In this document: positions 12,714-25,260 of the stretch, piece after piece | Position numbering within the stretch: the stretch's first letter is position 1 | Layout of the letters: each line of letters begins with the position of its first letter | Assembly: GCA_050084985.1 (NCBI GenBank) | Contig: JBITNC010000001.1 | Location: 168,640,001 to 168,704,000, forward strand | Length of the DNA stretch: 64,000 nt | From: Nageia nagi | Lineage: Eukaryota > Pinophyta | Direction of reading: 5' to 3' | Made by a program: the position numbers and the translations under genes | The notes under the pieces: generated by a model | Database searches by the model: none | Seen by the model: only the letters and a program-made list of their open reading frames with translations | Told to the model about the DNA's origin: nothing

Positions 12714-13982
12714 TCTCTATTAATCTTTCATCAAAGTCATTAGTTGGTTGTGTGGGAACAATAGTATTTTTATTATCCCTATTACCTTCCTTTTTTCCAT
12801 TTGTTGAAAATAATTGATAACTTCTTTCAAATGATGTTTGATCACTATAATAATTTTCATTATATGGTGGAGTAGGTGGGGGTGGTTGATGTGGAGGAAA
12901 CTATCATTTCCCTTGTTGATATAAATGTGTATGAGTGTGATTATTTTTAACTTCATATCTAGACTAAGTTAAAGGGGGTATCAAAGGTTGTTGTTGCTCA
13001 TGTAAAACCTCCCTTTTTCTAGGTAAGTGATGGTCTTGATTTTTATGATTTTTATGACCTTGGGGAGATAAGGACCTTGCTCTAGGTGGAAAATTCCTAT
13101 TATCTATTATTGTTTGATTAGGCATATTCTAAATTTGAGTTTTAACCTATTGTTTGTGAGGTTTGCCTAGATGTGTTTTACTTTGATATGCATAAAACAT
13201 AGGTTGTGTTTGCAAATATGGATCTCATCCTAATATTCTAGGTTGGTTTGGTTTTTATGTGTTTGGATTGTACAAAATAATTTATTGGTAATTCTAAAGT
13301 TATTCCTAATTCTGATTTGATCCAAACACATACAATGGTATTTCTCCTACCTTATACCTTAAAGGATCAAGATTTCTCCTATGTCTTTGTTCAGGGATCC
13401 TATGACTAGTTCTTAAGGTAGTATAAGTAATACTAAGATTTGCATAACTCATAGTAGAATAAGCATAACTAGTCTTAGGGGTAGGTTTATTAGTTTTTAA
13501 AATATAATAAACATCATTATACAGCCTAGCATGGCTTCTTGGTTTAGGTGTGGGAGTGGTCATATATATCGAAATTCTATAATCAAACTCATTCATACTT
13601 CTAGAGATGGTGGAAAGAGTATAATCATCTCATCTTATATAGGAATAGATAAGATGTCCATTTGGTAGATAATGCATAACATGATCATATTTCAATTTAA
13701 AAGAACCCTTTTGTAAAATGACATAAGCTGAATGCATTCATGATGGAGTAGTAGCCCTTGAGATGACTTCTTCCTCATTACCTATTAGTGTTTTTTTTAT
13801 TAGATAAGTTATATCTAAGGGAATACTATGAGCATGAGAAGAATGAGGAATCCATAACTAGGTTAAATGCTACCTTACTTCATTTAAGGTATCTTGTATT
13901 CCTCAAGGAGTTCCTCTCCTTGATATTTCTCTACTAGATCTGTGAGACCTATGACTAGGTTATTCCTCTTGGTAGATTTTGT
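12580..13982 (-). repeat. Gag-segment tandem repeat, copy 3
   Basis: Third (3'-most in element sense) copy of a segment of about 1.4 kb of E1 gag. It includes NEFDYRISIYMTTPTPKPR (13,596-13,530), a proline-rich stretch encoded near 12,850-12,900, and ends at the ATGAAA word (12,575-12,580) where unique gag begins. The boundary with copy 2 is at 13,977-13,982, where the ATGAAA word has mutated. It keeps the segment 12,997-13,224 that copy 1 has lost. Confidence 0.85.
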
Positions 13983-15347
13983 TTGAATGATTCAATTTAT
14001 GGAATCTTAAATTTGAAAGGGATATCAATCTTAGGAACAATAGTGTGTATGGGCTCATTATAAATTTTTTTGTAAGAGATTTTATGCTTGTTTTATTAAT
14101 GTAACATTTTCTCAATCTCTATTAATCTTTCATCAAATTCATTAGTTGGTTGTGTGGAAATAATAGGATTTTTATTTTCCCTATTACCTTCGCTTTGTTC
14201 ATTTGTTGAAAATGATTGATAACTTTTTTCAAATAGTGTTTGATCACCATAATAATTTTCATTATATGGTGGAGTAGGCAAGGGTGGTTGATGTGGAGGC
14301 AATTATCATTACCCTTTTTTATATAAAGGTGTATGAGTATGATTATTTTGAACTTCATGTCTAGATCAAGTTAAAAGGGGTCTCAAAGGTTGTTGTTGCT
14401 CATGTAAAATCTCCCTTTTTCTAGGTAAGAAATGCTCTTGATTTTTATGACCTTGGGGAGATAAGCACCTTGCTCTAGGTGGAAACTTCCTATTATCTAC
14501 AATTTTTTTATTAAACCTATTCTAAATTTGATTTTGAACCTGTTGTTTGTGAGATTTCCCTAGAGATGTTTTACTTTGATATGCGTAAAACATAGGTTGT
14601 GTTTGCAAATATGGATCTCATCCTAATCTTTTAGGTTGGTTTAGTTTTTGTGTGTCTAGATTATAAAAATAATTTGTTGGTCATTTTAAAGTTGTTCTTG
14701 ATTTTGATTTGATCCAAACATGTACAATGGTATTTCTTCTACCTTATACCTTAAAGGATCAAGATTTATTATATGTCTTTCTTTAGGGATATTATGACTA
14801 GATCTTGGGGTAGTATAAGTAATACTAGTAGAAGAAGCATAACTAGTTATAGAGGTAGGTGTATTAGTTTTTAAAATATAATAAGCATCATTATACACCC
14901 TAGCATGGCTTCTTGCCTTAGGTGTAGGAGTGGCTATATGTATCAAAATTCTATCATCAAACTCATTCATCCTTCTAGAGATGGTGGAAGGAGTATAATC
15001 ATCTCATCTTATATAGGATTGGATAAGACGTCCATCTAGTAGATAATGCATAACATGATCATATTTCAATTTAAAAAGACCATTTTGTAAAATCACATAA
15101 GCCAAATGCATTCATGATGGAGTAGTAGTCCTTGAGATGACTTATTCCTCATTACCTATTGGTGTTTTTTTTGCTAAATATGTTATATCTAATGGAAGAA
15201 TATGAGAGTGAGAAGAATGAGGAATCCTTAACTAGGATAAACACTACCTTACTTCATTTAAGATATATCAAGGAATTCCTCTCCTCAATATTTCTCTACT
15301 AGATCTATGAGACCTATGACTAGGTTGTTCCTCTTGGTAGATTTCAT
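13983..15347 (-). repeat. Gag-segment tandem repeat, copy 2
   Basis: Middle copy of the gag segment, about 1,365 bp. It reads through NEFDDRILIHIATPTPKAR (14,970-14,900), YKVEEIPLYMFGSNQNQ and a Pro-rich stretch (PPHQPPLPTPPYNENYYGD, 14,300-14,240). Its start at 15,342-15,347 joins copy 1 through the shared word ATGAAA, giving the chimeric reading SNE-IYQEEQPSHRSHRSS, where SNE belongs to the end of one unit and IYQEE to the start of the next. Confidence 0.87.
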
Positions 15348-16541
15348 TTGAAAGATTCAATTTTTGGAATCTCAAATTTGAAAGGGATATCAGTCTTAGG
15401 AACACTAGTGTGTATGGGCTCACTACAAATTGTTTTGTAAGAGATTTTATGCTTGTTTTGTTGGCATAACATTTTCTCAATCTTTGTTAATATTTCATCA
15501 AATTCATTAGTTGATTATGTGGTAATAATAGTATTTTTATTATCCCTATTACATTCCCTTTTTCCATTTGTTTAAAATAATTGATAACTTCTTTTAGATG
15601 GTGTTTGAACACCATAATAATTTTCATTATATGGTGGAGTAGGTGAGGGTGGTTGATGTAGAGGAAAATATTATTTCCCCTATTGATATAAAGGTGTATT
15701 AGTGTGATTATTTTTAACTTCATATCTAAATTGAGGTAAAGGGGGTCTTGGAGGTTGTTTTTGCTCATCCTAATCTTCTAGTTGGTTTAGTTTTTGTGTG
15801 TTTGGCTTGTACAACATAATATGTTGGTCGTTCTAAAGTTGTTCCTAATTTTGATTTGATCTAAATACATACAATGGTATTTCTCCTACCTTATACCTTA
15901 AAGGATCAATATTTCTTCTATGTCTTTGTTTAGGAATCCTATGAATAGTTCTTGGGGTAGTATAAGTAATACTAGGATCTGCATAACTCATAGTAGAATA
16001 TAACTAGTCCTAGGGGTAAGTGTATTAGTTCTTAAAATATAATAAGCATCATTATACACCCTATCATGAATTATTTTAGGTGTAGGAGTGGCCATATGTA
16101 TCAAAATTCTATCATCAAACTCATTCATCCTTCTAGATATGGTGGAAGGAGTATAATCATCTCATCTTATATAGTTTTGGATAAGATGTCCATCTAGTAG
16201 ATAACATGTAATGTGATCATATTTCAGTTTAAAAGGACCCTTTTGTAAAATGACATAATTTGAATGCATTCGTGATGGAGTAGTAGTCCTTGAGATGACT
16301 TCTTCCTCATTACCTATTGGTGTTTTTTCTACTAGATAAGTTAGATCTAAGGAAAGACTATGAGCATGAGAAGAATGAGGAATCCTTAATTGGGTTAAAC
16401 ATTGCCTTACTTCATTTAAGGTATCTTCTATTTCTCAATGAGTTCCTCTCCTCAATTTTTCTCTACTAAATCTATGACACCTATGAATAGGTTGTTCTCT
16501 TGGTAGATTTCATCATATGGCTCTTGTTCTTGATTAGCCAT
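15348..16541 (-). repeat. Gag-segment tandem repeat, copy 1 with gag start
   Basis: First copy, containing the probable gag initiation codon (ATG at 16,541 minus; MANQEQEPYDEIYQEN). The repeat proper starts at the ATGAAA word at 16,508-16,513. It continues with LTQLRIPHSSHAHSLSLD, MNEFDDRILIHMATPTPK (about 16,120) and RYKVGEIPLYVF-like text. It lacks about 225 bp relative to copies 2 and 3: the text jumps at 15,764-15,768 (CTCAT) from the position of 12,997 to that of 13,224. CTCAT is present at both ends of the missing segment in the other copies. Confidence 0.85.
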
Positions 16542-18483
16542 TTGAGAATGAGTATTAACCATTCTCTTTTGTTGTTGTTGTTATTTTTTAGAACCTTACA
16601 CCTTTCAATTTTTTTTTGGTTTTGATTTTTGATTAGGCAAGGGAAAGACAACATACATCATTCATAGCAATTATATTTTATTTTTGGCTTTTATATTATT
16701 GAGAAAAAACAAATATATGCACAAACAACCTATTTATAACTCAACTTTGTAGTGTATTTATATTTTCTAATTTTGTTTAACAAATTGAATTATTTTTATT
16801 TAATAAATGATGTGAATGATTTATTTTATTTTTTGTTAATTTTCCTATATTGGTTTTTTTAAGTCAAGTATTTAAACAAAGGTAGGCTTGAATCCTATAG
16901 GTAATCTATGGTGAAGTATAGGCTTGGTATCTAAAATGGTCCCCTTAGTGTGATGAGGCTCAAGGAATACCATTGAAGACTATCTTGATAGTGGGATCTA
17001 AGCATAGCCTCCTTGTTTATAGTTTCACGATGTATAGTGATGACTTTTACCCTAGAACTTGGTATTCATCTCCAAGTATGGCTTCACGGATTATAGTGTG
17101 GTTAGTGGGTGCACAAGAAATATAGAATCAATGGTTGGTCATTATTTCCAACTTATTGATGTTTATTTTTAAATATCTTATGCATATATATTAAAAATGA
17201 AAAAACTCATGATAACTACAACCTAAACCAACCCAACATACATGTCCTTTGATTTATATTTTCTTTAATATGAAAAAATTAGTGTTTTAATTAATAATTC
17301 TTGATCTAACCCAAGAGATTCATTACCACTTTTAGTGTGATTATTTAGCCCGAAATTAATGAAATTCATTTACTCCTTATAAGTGTGGAAGTAATTAAGT
17401 GAAGTTCATTTACCACTTCTTACTATTCTTATCTACCTTTGAACTCCTTTTAGAGAGGTAAAATAAGGTATATAATAAGTCACTAAGTGAATGTAATTGA
17501 CCTTAAATGAAATTCTTTGACTCCTCTTTAAATTACCATCCTTCAACCCCCTTTCAAAGTGATGAGTTGTACCATGAAGACTTTTAATGTGAGATAAATC
17601 TCTTTAGATTAGGTTCTTTAACTCCTCTACAGATTACCATCCTTTGACCCCATTTTGGACTGATGAGGTAGACCATGAAGAGTATTAATGTGAAGGAAAA
17701 ATACCCACCAAGTAAATTAACCAATTCACTATGTTTGAATTTGCCTTAACCCTGGTAAATTAATCTTACATTTATTCTATTTTTTAAATGAGATTTAATT
17801 CCTCCCTTCAAGTGTGGAAGTGACTTAATGAAAGTTCATTATCGATTTTAGTGAGAAAAGGAAAAAAGAGTTCATTTACTCCTTTCTTATTGTACCCATT
17901 CTAATCACCTAAGATTGCCTTTTTCTTTTCAATGGGTGTAATGGAAAGTATTAAGTGATTTTATTTTTCATTTCCAAAACCCATAAAGATAAATAATTCA
18001 TATAACTTATATTAATAAAGAAAATGAATAATGTATATTTCTTAATCATGCATCTACCTTTCCTACATGCAATCTAGGCAAAAGGAATCACAAATGAAGG
18101 GATATTTTCATTTTTCATTTTTTAATGCCTAAATTATGCTTTCAACATTCATGAATGTTGAAACTTATACCTTCTATTTCAAGTTGATGATGTTTTAATA
18201 TTTTCACATAGAGTCATTGGCAATCCAATATAAATCATTTGATGTTTCAAACAAACTGCTAGCATTTCAATACAAATCGTTGGCATTTAAGACAAATTGC
18301 TAGCATTTAAATTCAAATTTTTGATGCTTGATGAAGATCACCAATGATCACATAGATAAAAAATACAAAACAAAAAATAGTACAAGATTTAGTAACGATC
18401 CACAAATACAGAAGATAAAAAATGAAATATAAATAGCAAGAAACATCCCCTCTACCTTGTTTTTAGTGTAGCCTATGTATGAG
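16542..18483 (-). other. E1 untranslated leader between PBS and gag
   Basis: About 1.9 kb without a recognised ORF. It contains degenerate repeats: two units of about 101 bp starting near 17,521 and 17,622 (CTCCTC...ATTACCATCC), and phrases such as GAAGTTCATTTACCACTT recurring around 17,340-17,890. A short-period block at 18,210-18,330 repeats versions of CAAATCGTTGGCATTTAA. Long leaders are usual in Tat/Ogre elements. Confidence 0.5.
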
Positions 18484-18501
18484 CACCCTCCTTCTAGTGC
18501 C
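18484..18501 (-). other. Primer-binding site of E1
   Basis: On the minus strand the sequence TGGCACTAGAAGGAGGGT lies just inside the 5' LTR. It begins with TGG, as do the 3'-CCA-complementary sites of plant LTR elements, and resembles the TGGCGC...GGAGGG sites of Tat-type elements. The tRNA species is not assigned. Position and strand agree with gag-pol. Confidence 0.55.
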
Positions 18502-18503
18502 AA

Positions 18504-19327
18504 AATTTTTACTCAAAAAAAAACTCTACAAGTATGCAAAAATAAAATCTATCACAACCAATATAAACTCTTTATTGATCTCTAAATAAACCTCAATTTT
18601 GATTACAAGTTACCTTGTAATGGAGAGCTTTAGTATAATGTGTAATATAGGCCTCTTAGATGCCTTCCTTTGTTGATGTATTCAAGCTTTAGATACCATT
18701 TAATTGCACATACAACAATAATAATTGTGATTTCTTCTTTCTTGCTAATTCCCTAGCTTCTTTTTGCTTTGATCACTTGCTAGTCTTGGAATCTTGCACA
18801 TACATAGACCAACAACCCATCAAACATACCTGCTCATGCTTTATGATTATAATAAATAAACATGAAATACACATGCATATAAGCAAAAATGGTAAACTAA
18901 AATGTACTTAGCAATCTAGATATAATTTGGTAGTATAAGGTTGCATTTCATCTTCTCACACACCATTTTTCTCTATGGGAGGGGTCTTACTTATAGATTT
19001 TCTAAGGTAGTATTAGTTGCTATTTTAGAAGGTAAGACTAGATGAAAAAATCTCATTCAACCTTATCAGATATTATATCCATGTAAGGAAAATGTAGGAT
19101 CAAGTATGACTCATCCTTGATCTATTAGCTTGTTTCCTTGGGCACCTAATTTTTCTATTTTTTCTTTATGTTTTCTTTTTTCAGGATCACTAGCAATTAT
19201 CTATCCGGTGCCAATGATTATATTGGATTTCCAGCGATTGAGAGACTTTGGAAAACTTTATTGTTTGCCTAAAATTTTATTTCCCTATATAATTTATTAA
19301 AAGAGGGGTCATTTTTAGGTGTCCACA
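18504..19327 (-). mobile_element. 5' LTR of Tat element E1
   Basis: The LTR starts on the minus strand with TGTGGACACCTAAAAATGAC (19,327 leftward). This matches the start of the oppositely oriented LTR at 26,647 (TGTAGACACCCAAAAATGAC). It contains a TATA-like CCTATATTA near 18,650 and AATAAAG near 18,570, the latter followed by TTTATATTGG, which parallels the order in the 26.6 kb LTR. The PBS follows within a few bases of the inner end. The inner end is not sharply defined (no clear terminal CA), so 18,504 is approximate. Confidence 0.65.
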
Positions 19328-19417
19328 CACTCATTTGCATTCAAGAAGTAATATAGCCAAGGGAGGGAGGTGAGAACTTGTAATCCTTCCTATATACATA
19401 CTTATTCGAATGCTCAA

Positions 19418-19590
19418 GTGATCAAGTATGGTCTACTCTATGATAGTATCTTTAACTTTTCATATTCATATGTATGTGATCAATTATGGTCTATTCTATG
19501 ATAGTATTTCTAATTTTCCATTTTCTAGTATAGGTGATTGAGTATAGTCTATCATATGATAGTAAAACTAACCTTCTTTCTTACATAACC
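19418..19590. repeat. Tandem repeat, three units of about 57 bp
   Basis: Units begin GTGATCAAGTATGGTCTA (19,418), GTGATCAATTATGGTCTA (19,476) and GTGATTGAGTATAGTCTA (19,533). Each continues with a TATGATAGTA phrase. It lies outside the E1 LTR. Function unknown. Confidence 0.85.
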
Positions 19591-19652
19591 TTCATGGATC
19601 TAAAACCATTAGAATATATGTCACCTCACCTGTATGAAGCCTCTCATTCCTT

Positions 19653-19678
19653 GGGGATATATATATATATATATATTT
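19653..19678. repeat. (TA)n microsatellite
   Basis: An uninterrupted AT/TA dinucleotide run within otherwise unremarkable AT-rich DNA. Confidence 0.9.
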
Positions 19679-22600
19679 CTTGATTTACATTAATAAACCT
19701 CCTTTCTTTGCATTTTCCAATGATGACCATGCCCTAAGGGACTCATAAGAACTCCCATTTTTGTAATAAACCACTTATACCACATTGTCAAACCTAAGGG
19801 AGTCTCACTAGACCTAAAGCATAGTACATGTTTAATTACAAAAAATGATATGATGATATGGATTTCATGTTATCTCTCAACAAATATGACTTCTCAAATA
19901 TTTTAGGGAAACCTATAGAATCAGCATGTACCATAAGTCCTCCTAGATCGACCAAGGTCCCATGCACACTACTCATGGTTTTCCTTAATAAATCTATCTT
20001 TTACAATAACATGGTTGTAATAATGGATGGTATCTAGGGTTTAATTAAATTATTTCTAATATATTCCACATCCAACATTTAATACCATAGTTGATCTTTA
20101 TGTTACATTAATCTTTGTATGATGTGAATTTTGTTATTATAATTTTAGTATAATGTGGAGAAAGCATATTTTCAAGGTTTAATGAAATTTATGTAATGAA
20201 ATATAATTGAATATAGCAATCCCAAACACCAATAAAATGTAATCAATTAATACTTAATAATGAAGTATATGGTGAACTTTATAGTGTGATTGGTCCATAA
20301 CATTATTTAGAATAAGGTTCATGAGTGTTGATTTGATCTTAAAAATTTTATCATGTGACCAAGGAAGGGAGGTAGTCCTAGAGAGGATCTAAAACCTCTT
20401 GAGGTTCATAGAACTTTTTTAACAAAATAAGATATCATAAATCATTTGCATCATGGTCATGAACTTGGAAAGGGTTATCCTAGTCCTCAAACTCCTAACC
20501 TTTCTTAGTACTCAAGCTAATACTTTTGGGTCCTTAGGAGGAGCTTGAAGATGAAGAAGAATCTACATTGAAAGGACAAGATGTGTTGAAGACCATTCAG
20601 ATAAAACTTGATGTATTTACCATATTTAACATTATAAGCGAACCCTCTTATGAATAAAAGGGCTACCCTAATTCATTATACTTTAGCATTATTGTGTAAC
20701 AATTACTTGGAATGCAAGTTTAATGAAATGACACTTGATCATTACAAGTAATGAATTAATATTGTTTGTGGTGTAATCTACTTGTTAATATGTCCATGTT
20801 CTCTCAAATTAAGATAATAGTATTATGGATAAAGGAAAATAAATTATCATGGATATTGTTAATACAACCTTGATTTTATAAATATTAATATAGAGATTTC
20901 TTTAATGAATAAACCTTAATACCCCTACATAATGGTAGTACATAAAATGTAATAAAATTATAATCATTAACCTTGTAATCATAGACTTTTTAATTTGTAT
21001 GAATATGGTTTGGAAAATCCCATTACCTTCATTTGGTCTCAAGATAAAATATAACTCACATAGTATAAAGAAGAGGGGATTCCTAATACAAGAGGAACTA
21101 TTTAATGATACGATACAAGTATGGAATTAAAGTTAAAAAGCTTAATTAATACTATGTGAGCTAGGAATTGATACCATTAACCCTAGATCAATCTTACAAG
21201 GGAAGTTACACTAAAGCACATAGTAATAAGCTTAATTAATAGTCAAACCTCATATAAATTAATCTTAATATCCTTTAAGAGACATATGAATATATTCCAT
21301 AGTATAAAAGAAAAGATTGAGGAAGATATTAGAATATTAAAAGGGATCAATATGGGATCAAATGGGATTGGTATAATGGTGATAAGGCAAGATCTAATTG
21401 ATATTTCTTAATATATAATATTCTCCATTCAAAAGAAAGTGCAAAAAAACTTGTAGTATGATTAGAATGAGTGATGTTCCTAAGATTAATCAATCACATT
21501 TAAATACATGGGTTTGATGATATAGACCCAAGATAAATAATGGATCTTATAGTAAAAGAAACTTCACATAATCCAAAGAAATGAGTAATGTCAAATCAAA
21601 TAACAAAAGTGGAAAACAAATTTAGAAGTGACCTAGGTTTAAAGAGAAACCCTAGAGAAATAGAATTGGATTAAAATAGAAATTTTGGATAGAGTCAATG
21701 ATAAAGCAGATAAGGAATATTCATTAGTTGAAATTTCCTTATAAAATGATAAACTAAAAGAATATACCTTGATTCTAGACCAATTTTCACCACACTTTCT
21801 TTTTATAAGTAGTTAAATTTAGTGTCATCTCAAGGCATGTTACTAAACACTAGCATGAGATATCTTTTAAAGTAGTACTATATATACAATATCATTAGTA
21901 TGGGATAATAATTTCATATATCTTATATGATTTCTTAAACAAGCTTGATATTGAATCTTTTTGCATATGATATTCATAACCCTTAATAATTGAATTGGGA
22001 TTCAATTATTTTAGGATCAATAGAACATGGGTGGTTTTATAATCCTACCTAAAATTAATTAGACTATACAAACCACTCAAGGGTATTGCTTCAATACCCA
22101 TGGCTCCCCAAGATCAAGGCATGGGGATACTGAACCCCATGGTGAGCCTAGATGATAGATATGGGCAAGCTAGTGTCTCATATCCTTGATAGGCTATCAG
22201 ATGAGGATAGCAATCAATAAAACTATAATTATTAGGTGATTGTAATTTACTAGTAATACTACTTGTAGTTTAGCACATATAAGTATGATGATTGTTCCAT
22301 AGAAAATGATGTTTACCCACTCATAAGGAATTTTTCCTAGGAAAAAATATCTACTCTTATGAGTTGGAGGGTTATCATTGAGTGAGGATGCATAACCTAG
22401 TGGATGTATGTTCTCTCGGGTGATATAGGCCTTGAGTAGAAAACCACTACATTGTGTCCAAAATGTTTGTTGCAAAATTTGTGAAACAAAAATGATGGGG
22501 TCACATATGAGGTGTCTCCTCAATGGGATGAGAGTTATGGACTGAACACTAAAAGATATTTGATCAAGGTTGGATAATTATAAACTTTAGCCAATCTTTC

Positions 22601-23220
22601 CATGTGGGTGCTAACTAGATAGCAATGTTGACATGCTCCTATGGATCACCTAGTCCATTATTAGATAATTTAAGTATTTAAACTAATAAAATAAATTAAG
22701 TTTGAAATTTTAGGGTTTTAGATGTTAGGAATAGATGAAAATGGTATTAGGAATAGGTGTATGCATGACATATTCCATCAATATAAAATAAGATAATCCA
22801 AATCTAAACATACATATGAAAGAAACCTAGGTATAATATACACCACCATATCCGAGAAAATAACAAATCATCAAAAATCATTATTATATTGAGAAATAAC
22901 CACAAAACATATACATATGAGAGTTATATCATTCATTTACACAAATATCTTGGAAGATAATATAGCATCAAATCATAATCATATATTACATAATCATAAT
23001 CATTAAATCATGTATGAGATAGCATCATCATATATATTCAAAAAATAATCATATGATATCCATTGACTAATCAAAAAATAATAATAGCATCTAATTCAAT
23101 GAAGCTAGATCATGACCACCATGTTCCAAAAACTGAATATAAAAATACTACCATCATAAATATAAGTACATAACATCAAATCAAGCATCTAACATGCAAT
23201 AAAAATAATAACACATAACA
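19679..23220. other. Unassigned AT-rich region between E1 and E2 PMD ORF
   Basis: I recognise no protein domain on either strand. An open frame of 108 codons on the minus strand (22,523-22,197) has no familiar motif and may be chance or a decayed E2 sequence. The part nearest 23,200 has an AT-rich composition like the equivalent position of E1 (2.2-3.0 kb), so part of it may belong to E2. If so, most or all of E2 gag-pol is missing from the window. Confidence 0.4.
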
Positions 23221-23224
23221 TCAT

Positions 23225-25260
23225 GAATCTAGGGCATCCTTGTAGGCACTACCCTCTACCTCACCCTGACCATTGGTCTCACCAACTTTTTGACCTGGCT
23301 TGACCACCCCTATTGATCCACCTAAAATCATCTCTTATCCTATTGTGCATAGCTTAGATGACCTGATCAAGTGATGAGATGAAGATGTTGGAGTCATGCT
23401 CTCGCTTCAAGATGTTAATGGCCTAGCCTATCTACCCTATGCGTTGAAAGCACCTTATGCACCACTAGTTATCATTGTAGGCAATGTGCAAACATTAATA
23501 GGAACATAATCCTATGGAGAAAGGGGATAGTCCACACCAGGTACATAATCAAGAACATCAACCACCCATGTAGCAACCACTACCTAGTAATAGTCCCTCT
23601 CATGATAGATGTCGTGAAATAATAAAGAGGACTACCTCTACACACTTTTTGAAGTACCTACTCCCCCAACCTACTATTGTTGTAAATTTTACACCATAGA
23701 CCTCTCATCATCTCTCTCTTACCTATATCTATCCCTCTCAGCTTGGTACCTAAGATGAGCAATATATGACTGCTAATACTATCCTACCAATGATTAAGAT
23801 TGTGATAGATAAAATTTAATCTTTGAAATATCTACCAATAAATAATTAATGCTATGAACCTAAGGTGAAAGCACCTCCTCCTCTATAGCTCTAACCTCCT
23901 TAGCCTAAGTCCCCTTACCCTACTCAATCACCTTAATAATGTTCATCATAGGCTCCATCTCAACCTTTTGAAGCTTTACCACACTAGCCCCTACCCTAAA
24001 ATCCTTGATCCATTATCTCAGTCCCTGGTACTGCTCCTCCATATCTCCCTCCTTCTTCTTAGCCTTCCACCAAGTATTAAATACCTCCATGACTCCCATT
24101 TAATCCTAGGAATATTCCTCCTCAATGGCCTCCTCTTGAGTAGGATCAAGCTTTGTATACACCAATGTTTGAAGTCCATCAATAGGAAGGGTGCCCTCAT
24201 GTTGGTACCTCACTGGATCTAGACTGACATCCTAAACTAAGGTGAACTAACACCTAACATGATCAAACTAAAAATAATCTAGAAACTTTATTCTTCAATC
24301 ACTCAAAATCCTCATCTAATGAATGACTTTGAGCTCAATTTTGAGCTCATACCATGATGGGTACAAATGATACAACTTAAATATCACATGGTTTGGCACT
24401 AACTAAGAAAGCATGGTTTGATAAAATTTGACATCTCTATGAATTCCATATGTTGGATGAAGGTACAATTCCTCTCTCCATCTCATAATTCTAGCTAGAT
24501 ACTCTGCATGGTTGGTAAAACCAAGAATAAGGATTCTAAAAGGATGAGCAACCATGATATGCTCGTACTTCCAAGCCTATAAAGTGATCATCATAAAAAG
24601 TGAAGCTCTATGACCTTGCAAATAGAAAAATAACTCCTTGTAAATCTATGCTAAGAAGGTAAATTCCCAAGCATAAATAGTGCCATTTTGTAACATATCA
24701 ACCACAACTGGTAATAAGGACCATGGAAACCTCCCACTGTAATTGTCAGGGAGGGCATAGTGCTAAATCATTCCCATCAAGTATGAGAATCTAATGCTCC
24801 CCTATTGGATGTCCATCATATATTAGTAGTAGGAAATACCCCTAAGTTGATCTTAGACATGATAGTATATACCCTATCAACTCCATATAGATACATAATG
24901 GTTGGTAATGCATCATCTTGATCAATCGTATGTTGAATCCATTGACCATGAATAGGAAGCTAGTATAAGTAATGGATATCCTCCATTATGATGGTCATAT
25001 CTCCTATTAGGAGATGAAAAGTGGAGGTAATAGAATCCCACATCTCACATAGGGCATCCAAGAAAGGATACTCCCAATGTATGCGACCCATGAAGAGTCC
25101 AACTCCAAAACCCATGGTCCAAAAGAAAGTATGATCTACCATCAAAAGGAACTAGTGTCCCTCTAGTAGGATCTAAGGGTAATGCCCCCTAGGCTCAAAC
25201 ATGTCTTGAACCTAGAAGATAAACATAACTAAGCTAAGTAAAAAAAAATCAATTCAAGGT
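23225..25260 (-). pseudogene. Antisense PMD ORF of Tat element E2, decayed
   Basis: Second PMD-like ORF, homologous to the one at 240-2,212. The core is at 25,145-24,960: GRIHWEYPFLDALCEMWDS then TFHLLIGDMTIIMEDIHYL. Further left it reads RFPWSLLPVVVDMLQNG, IYAWEFTFLA, WKYEHIMVAHPF and MRWREELYLHPTYGIHRD, collinear with the 0.7-1.05 kb part of the other copy. The C-terminal tail (24,240-23,225) is charged and then low complexity. Stops interrupt it. The E2 polypurine tract and LTR on the plus strand lie downstream of its N-terminus, the arrangement expected for an ORF antisense to gag-pol. Confidence 0.72.

Noticed and set aside
22197-22523. 108-codon minus-strand frame in the unassigned region
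   Set aside because: No motif, no neighbouring homologous copy and biased AT-rich composition; kept only as a remark in the region entry.
24018-24222. Open frames on both strands over the E2 PMD tail
   Set aside because: Short overlapping frames within decayed PMD coding sequence; no domain and no independent support.
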